Part shown: one piece after another, positions 60,202 through 64,000 of the stretch
Numbering within the stretch: position 1 is the stretch's first letter
How the letters are laid out: each line of letters opens with the position of its first letter
From: Allokutzneria multivorans
Lineage (GTDB): Bacteria > Actinomycetota > Actinomycetes > Mycobacteriales > Pseudonocardiaceae
Assembly: GCF_039537405.1 (NCBI RefSeq)
Contig: NZ_BAABAL010000005.1
Location: forward strand, 186,001 to 250,000
Direction: 5' to 3'
DNA length: 64,000 nt
Translations under genes and position numbers: made by a program
Notes under the pieces: generated by a model
The model's input: only the letters and a program-made list of their open reading frames with translations
Told to the model about the DNA's origin: nothing
Databases searched by the model: none

Positions 60202-60813
60202 ATGCGTCGAACCGGACAAGCTGTTGTCGCGAGCGCGGCCGTCCTCATGGCGATCACCGCCTGTGGCACGCCGCCGCCAGTGACACCGGCCGCGCCGAAC
60301 CCGCTCGCGGCAACGACACCCGCACCACAGCCAGATCCAGCGGAGGCGGCGAGAGTCGCGCCAGAGGAGCACCCGGCAGGCGCCAAGCCCGCGGACACGC
60401 GATGCACGGCGGCCGATCTCAGCGGTGAGCTCAAGGATGCCGACGCGGGCGCCGGTCAGCGCTACGCGACGCTGGTGGTGACCAACAAGAGCGGGAAGTC
60501 CTGCACGCTCTTCGGTTACGGCGGCATGGAACTGCGGCGCAAGGACGGTGAGCGGGTGCCGACGAAGGCCGAGCGCAGCGCCGATCCCGGGCCGAAGACC
60601 GTCATGCTCCCGCCGGGGCAGAAGGCGGGCAAGAAACTGCACTGGAGCCCGGTCCCGGCCGGTGCGGAACCGGTTGACGGGCCGTGCGCGCCGACGGCCG
60701 ATGTGCTCGCGGTGACGCCGCCCGACGACACCAAGCAGTTCACGATCCCGTGGACGAGCGGCTACGTCTGCAACGGCGGCAAGATCGACGGGACGGCTTA
60801 CTTCCGCATGTGA
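60202..60813 (+). CDS. DUF4232-like lipoprotein
   Basis: 203 residues. The lipobox is MAITACG (Cys about residue 21). A Pro/Ala-rich linker (about residues 22-65) precedes a domain starting RCTAADLSGELKDADAGAG. It holds LVVTNKSGKSCTLFGYGG, LPPGQKAGKKLHWSPVPAG and a paired Cys near the end, the pattern of DUF4232. AGGGAGG precedes the ATG. Its function is unknown, but it is surface-located. Thr residues in the linker are plausible mannosylation sites. Confidence 0.85.
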   Translation: MRRTGQAVVASAAVLMAITACGTPPPVTPAAPNPLAATTPAPQPDPAEAARVAPEEHPAGAKPADTRCTAADLSGELKDADAGAGQRYATLVVTNKSGKSCTLFGYGGMELRRKDGERVPTKAERSADPGPKTVMLPPGQKAGKKLHWSPVPAGAEPVDGPCAPTADVLAVTPPDDTKQFTIPWTSGYVCNGGKIDGTAYFRM

Positions 60814-60832
60814 GTCCGCCTAACCTGCACGC

Positions 60833-61627
60833 ATGCGTGCCAAGGCGGTTCTCCTGGCTGTGGTTTCCGTTCTTGCCCTCGGCTCGGTCTCCAGCGCTGG
60901 CCCCGACGAACGGGGCAGCGCCGGCAGTCGGCTCGACCTGGTGACCAAGCGCGGTGAGCTGCGCGTGTGCAGCACGGGCGACTACCGGCCCTTCACCTAC
61001 CGCGACCCCGCGACCGGGGCGTGGAGCGGCATCGACCTGGACATGGCCGGTGACCTCGCGAAGCGGCTCGGCGTGAAGATGACGATCGTGCCGACCACGT
61101 GGAAGACGCTGGTCGACGACTTCCGGCGGCGCTGCGACATCGCGGTCGGCGGGGTATCGATCACGTTGGAGCGCGCACGGCAGGCTTTCTACACGAACGC
61201 CTACGTGCGGGACGGAAAGACTCCGATCACCCGTTGCGAGAACGCTTCGCGCTTCCAGACGCTGGAGCAGATCGACCAGCCGGGCGTGCGCGCGATCGTG
61301 AATCCCGGTGGTACCAACGAGCAGTTCGCCCGCGCCAACCTGAAACGGGCCACCATCGTCGCGCACCCGGACAACAACACGATCTTCGACGAGATCGTCG
61401 CGGGCCGGGTGGACCTCATGATCACCGACGCGGTGGAGACGCGGTGGCAGGCGAAGCTGCGGCCGGAGCTGTGCGCGGTGCACCCGGAGAAGCCGTTCAC
61501 CTTCTCCGAGAAGGCTTATCTGGTGCCGCTCGGCGACGTGGTCTTCAAGCACTGGGTCGACCAGTGGCTCACCCTCGCGCTGAACGACGGCACCTACGAG
61601 CGGATCAGCAAGCCCTGGCTCGGGTGA
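60833..61627 (+). CDS. Exported cyclohexadienyl-dehydratase-like (PheC/SBP_bac_3) protein
   Basis: 264 residues with a signal peptide (KAVLLAVVSVLALGSVSSAG). The mature start LDLVTKRGELRVCSTGDYRP followed by FTYRDPATGAWSGIDLDMAG matches secreted PheC-type cyclohexadienyl dehydratases. These have the solute-binding fold but convert prephenate or arogenate. RCDIAVGGVSITLERARQAF and VDLMITDAVETRWQAKL follow. A pure amino-acid-binding role is the alternative. It starts 19 bp after the DUF4232 gene. Confidence 0.88.
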   Translation: MRAKAVLLAVVSVLALGSVSSAGPDERGSAGSRLDLVTKRGELRVCSTGDYRPFTYRDPATGAWSGIDLDMAGDLAKRLGVKMTIVPTTWKTLVDDFRRRCDIAVGGVSITLERARQAFYTNAYVRDGKTPITRCENASRFQTLEQIDQPGVRAIVNPGGTNEQFARANLKRATIVAHPDNNTIFDEIVAGRVDLMITDAVETRWQAKLRPELCAVHPEKPFTFSEKAYLVPLGDVVFKHWVDQWLTLALNDGTYERISKPWLG

Positions 61628-61738
61628 CCGACAAGCCCCGAGTGTGACCACGGCCACAGCGGACCGGGCCTTCGCGGGTCTTGCGCGGGCTGTCACCCTC
61701 TTGGGGTAAACCCCGATGGTCGAGTGGGAGTGTTGATC

Positions 61739-62194
61739 ATGGTCGGAGGGACGATCCGACGGTGGTGGTGGGAGGCGCAGGGCTGGCAACGGCTCGGCGC
61801 GGCGGTCGCGGGCACCGCGCTCGGGCTCAGCGCGCTCGGCGGCACGAGCGCGCTGCTGCGGCCCAATCCGACAGCGGTTCCTGCCGCGCTCACAGTCGTC
61901 CAGTCCAGTACCAGCGTTGCGCCGACAACTACTTCGGCCCCGGCCCCTGTGGAGACCACCACCGAGGCTCCGCCGCCGCCGCCGACGACCACTGTCGCTC
62001 CGACGAAGAAGCCCACGCAGCCGCCGCGCACGCACACACCGGCGCCCAAGCCGACCACCACGGAGAAACCGGCGTTGCCGAAGGCGGGTGGCGCGTGTGC
62101 CAAGCAGGGTGACTTCGCGATCAGCGACCAGGGGAAAGCGTTGCTGTGCATGAAAGATCCGGGCGATCAGCGGCTGAAGTGGAGGCAGCTGTGA
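61739..62194 (+). CDS. Membrane-anchored Thr/Pro-rich protein, unknown
   Basis: 151 residues. RRWWWEAQGWQRLGAAVAGT and ALGLSALGGTSALL form one N-terminal membrane segment. Residues 60-125 are Thr/Pro-rich (APPPPPTTTVAPTKKPTQPP), a typical O-mannosylated spacer. A small Cys-containing end GGACAKQGDFAISDQGKALL...LLCM closes the protein, matching a short extracellular domain. The stop overlaps the next gene as GTGA. Confidence 0.78.
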   Translation: MVGGTIRRWWWEAQGWQRLGAAVAGTALGLSALGGTSALLRPNPTAVPAALTVVQSSTSVAPTTTSAPAPVETTTEAPPPPPTTTVAPTKKPTQPPRTHTPAPKPTTTEKPALPKAGGACAKQGDFAISDQGKALLCMKDPGDQRLKWRQL

Positions 62195-62643
62195 GCACCA
62201 GGAGGCAGGCGACTCCCTCGTCCCCGCGCGGCCTGCTGCCGGACGGCACCGTGCGTACCACGGGCTGGCTGGTGATCTCGGGCAGAGCGGTCAGCTCCGG
62301 AGTCCTCACGGCGATCGCGTTCGCCTTCATCCCGTTCGTGACGATGCCGTGGTCCGAGGTGGGCTTCCTGCCGCTGTTCACCGCCGCGGCGGGCTACGGC
62401 ATCTGGAAGCTCTTCACGACGCTGGTCTGCCCGGCGTCGGAGGCCCGCAACCTCGGCGCCTGCCCCGCCTACAGGCTCGCGCCGTGGCAGGACGTGCGGT
62501 TGCACGGGGAGATCGGCCCGGTGACCCGCCTCGTCGACGTCTCGCTGCACCCCGGCGGCCAGGTCCGCGTGGTCGTCAGCGGCGGCGACGTGCTGCACTG
62601 GGCCGCCGACCACCCCGTCCAGCTGGTCCGCTTGGTGAACTGA
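62191..62643 (+). CDS. Two-helix membrane protein, unknown
   Basis: 150 residues from the GTG overlapping the previous stop. Two membrane helices are AVSSGVLTAIAFAFIPFVTM and VGFLPLFTAAAGYGIWKLFT (residues about 33-70). A soluble end RLAPWQDVRLHGEIGPVTRL followed by VVVSGGDVLHWAADHPVQL has strand character. It overlaps the AhpD-like gene by one base. The three genes 61739-63155 form one operon by overlap. Confidence 0.75.
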   Translation: MSTRRQATPSSPRGLLPDGTVRTTGWLVISGRAVSSGVLTAIAFAFIPFVTMPWSEVGFLPLFTAAAGYGIWKLFTTLVCPASEARNLGACPAYRLAPWQDVRLHGEIGPVTRLVDVSLHPGGQVRVVVSGGDVLHWAADHPVQLVRLVN

Positions 62644-63155
62644 TGTCTCTGGACGCGCTCAGGGCCGCGCTGCCGGAGTACGCGGCGGACATCGAGCAGA
62701 ACCTGGGCTTGGTGTTCACCGGTTCGTCGCTGTCCGAACAGCAGTTGTGGGGCACCGCCGTCGCGGTCGCGGTGGCCGCGCGCAACGCCGTCGTACTGCG
62801 TGAGCTCGCCGAGGACCTTGCTCCGGAGGTGGTGACCGCTGCGAAGGCCGCCGCGTCGGTCATGGCGATGAACAACGTCTACTTCCGCGCCAAGCACATG
62901 ATCGGCTCGGAGCTGCCCGCACGGCTGCGCATGCGCGTGGTGGCCCGCCCGGGCGTCGACAAGATCGACTTCGAGCTGTGGTGCCTCGCGGTCTCGGCGG
63001 TCACCGGCTGCGAGGTCTGCGTGGTGGCGCACAACGATGCGCTGCGCGCGGCCGGGGTCTCGGCGGAGGCGGTGAACGACGCGCTGCGGATCGCCGCCGT
63101 CGTGCACTCCGCCGCGGTCACCCTCGACGCGGAACAGGCTCTGGCCAGGGGCTGA
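62643..63155 (+). CDS. ahpD: AhpD-like alkylhydroperoxidase (CMD fold)
   Basis: 170 residues. VMAMNNVYFRAKHMIGSELP and the active-site SAVTGCEVCVVAHNDALRAA carry the Cys-x-x-Cys and the following His of AhpD. The acidic relay residues lie upstream. AhpD transfers electrons from lipoyl proteins to AhpC, but no ahpC is next to it. It is translationally coupled (TGATG) to a membrane protein gene. Confidence 0.93.
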   Translation: MSLDALRAALPEYAADIEQNLGLVFTGSSLSEQQLWGTAVAVAVAARNAVVLRELAEDLAPEVVTAAKAAASVMAMNNVYFRAKHMIGSELPARLRMRVVARPGVDKIDFELWCLAVSAVTGCEVCVVAHNDALRAAGVSAEAVNDALRIAAVVHSAAVTLDAEQALARG

Positions 63156-63213
63156 CCGGGGAACCGGCGGTCGTCGGACGGGTCATGCGGAGCCTGGTCC
63201 AGAATGGGGCCAC

Positions 63214-64000
63214 GATGGTGGACGACGAGCTGGAGCTGCTGATCACCGTGGTGGTCGGCGCCGAGGACGAGCGACAGGCCCGCGCGGCCTGCCGCGAGCT
63301 GGTCGATCGCGTCGGGGGCCGGATCGTGGAGGCGGGCGACTGCTCCGACGAGGAACCCGGCTGCTGGTCGGTGACGATCAGCAAGCCCAGCTCGGAGCGG
63401 GTCTCCGAGCACGTCACCGCCACGCTGGCCAGGGCGGTCCGCCGGTTCGTCCGCGAGCTCGGGCCGGAGTTCGGCACCCCGCAGGTGGCGTGCGAGCTGC
63501 CCACCGCGTGGACCGTGCTCGACGAGCCCACCGCCATCGGCGAGCTCGTGCCGAACTGCGAGCGGCTGCTGGTCGAGGCGTGGGTGGGGGGAAATCCGCT
63601 CACCCACGAGTTCGGCGCGGGCGCCGAGGACCCCGACGAGCTCCAGGCCGCCGCCGAGCGCGAGGCTCCGTGGGACTTCGAGGCCCCCGATGTCACGCAC
63701 GTCCTGTGGCTGTCGGTCGACGTGGCCACGGACAGCCCCGCCAACGCGCAGTGGCAGGCTCGCGCCGTCGCCAGCCGCCTCGCCCGCTCCGCGCAGGTCG
63801 TGGAGTGCGCCGAGAGCGAGCCCGGTCTGCGCCGCGTGGACATCAACCTCGGCCCGGTGGTCTGCGAGAAGCCCGAAGTGCTCCAGGACGTCGTGCGCCC
63901 GCTCGGCCGCGAGGGCTGGGACATGCTCTGGGAGGGCGAGGCGGGCGCCATCACCTGGATCGCCGCATCGGCGCCGGCCAACGGCATCGCCGCGCTCCAA
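63214..64000 (+). CDS. Conserved-looking protein of unknown function (truncated at window edge)
   Basis: At least 262 codons, open to the window end, starting at the ATG at 63214 (an in-frame ATG lies 30 nt upstream). It begins MVDDELELLITVVVGAEDER. It shows WSVTISKPSSERVSEHVTA, ITWIAASAPANGIAAL and alternating strand/helix blocks, with no known catalytic motif. The codon third positions are strongly GC-biased. The C-terminus and function are unknown. Confidence 0.75.

Overview
The window is chromosomal DNA from a high-GC actinomycete, most likely of the order Pseudonocardiales. This rests on GC-rich third codon positions, frequent GTG starts, short ATGA/GTGA gene overlaps, and gene order. 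The first 20 kb keeps the neighbourhood of Mycobacterium tuberculosis Rv1003-Rv0981 almost intact: rsmI and pmt divergent, then sepX/glpR, rimJ, moeA, galU, 5-formyl-THF cyclo-ligase, the FmdB/Ruc-type zinc-ribbon protein, a SAF protein, mscL, moaB2, pepD, mprB and mprA. I found no rRNA, prophage, insertion sequence or CRISPR array. The species is not identifiable by eye.

Layout. 0-20 kb: the conserved block above. It is interrupted by a secreted protein, an nmrA/tetR divergent pair, a ricin-B lectin, tRNA-Ala(CGC), and a deoR-galT pair inserted between pepD and mprB. 20-25 kb: a TRIC-type channel, a GNAT and a histidine phosphatase, then a bidirectional zinc-starvation locus. That locus holds a COG0523 GTPase with bL31B and bL32 on one strand and cysteine-poor bL28, bL33, uS14 and bS18 with bluB on the other, separated by two Zur-like boxes. 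25-37 kb: a TPR-GGDEF protein, an orphan response regulator, a Tat-type amidase, tRNA-Arg(CCT), NUDIX and epoxide-hydrolase-like proteins, an unrecognised two-gene operon with a poly-Thr linker, a CocE/S15 peptidase, and an AraC-VOC-UvrA-like trio. 37-50 kb: an ABC exporter with its TetR, a zinc alcohol dehydrogenase, a degenerate erythromycin-esterase relative, a MocR regulator, hydrolases, a methyltransferase with a third Zur-like box, and a NarL-type two-component pair. 50-56 kb: repeat-rich intergenic DNA, an unusual operon carrying an isolated PEP-synthase-like ATP-binding domain, an alkaline-ceramidase homologue, and a LacI regulator followed by an array of seven units at about 30-bp spacing. 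56-64 kb: two divergent P450s, mtnA, a tandem cyclotransferase-fold protein, exported proteins, an exported cyclohexadienyl-dehydratase-like protein, an AhpD-like protein, and a partial gene at the right edge.

Regulation that can be read directly: a CIRCE (HrcA) operator before the Ruc-type chaperone gene; three Zur-like boxes; a TetR-like palindrome at 49.1 kb; tandem 21-bp direct repeats between nmrA and tetR; and two genes (51.9 and 54.2 kb) whose Shine-Dalgarno lies in the right arm of an inverted repeat. Several perfect hairpins between converging genes look like bidirectional terminators.

The most interesting non-textbook signals are: (i) arrays of AATGA-S-TCATT / AACGACCCGTT units at about 30-bp spacing; (ii) a dispersed intergenic element of about 170 bp (three copies at two loci); (iii) a GTCCAC-W-GTGGAC palindrome kept inside genes, usually in the same reading frame and with rare Thr codons; (iv) bluB placed in an apparent Zur operon; and (v) two operons of unknown function (30.1-31.7 kb and 51.9-53.1 kb).
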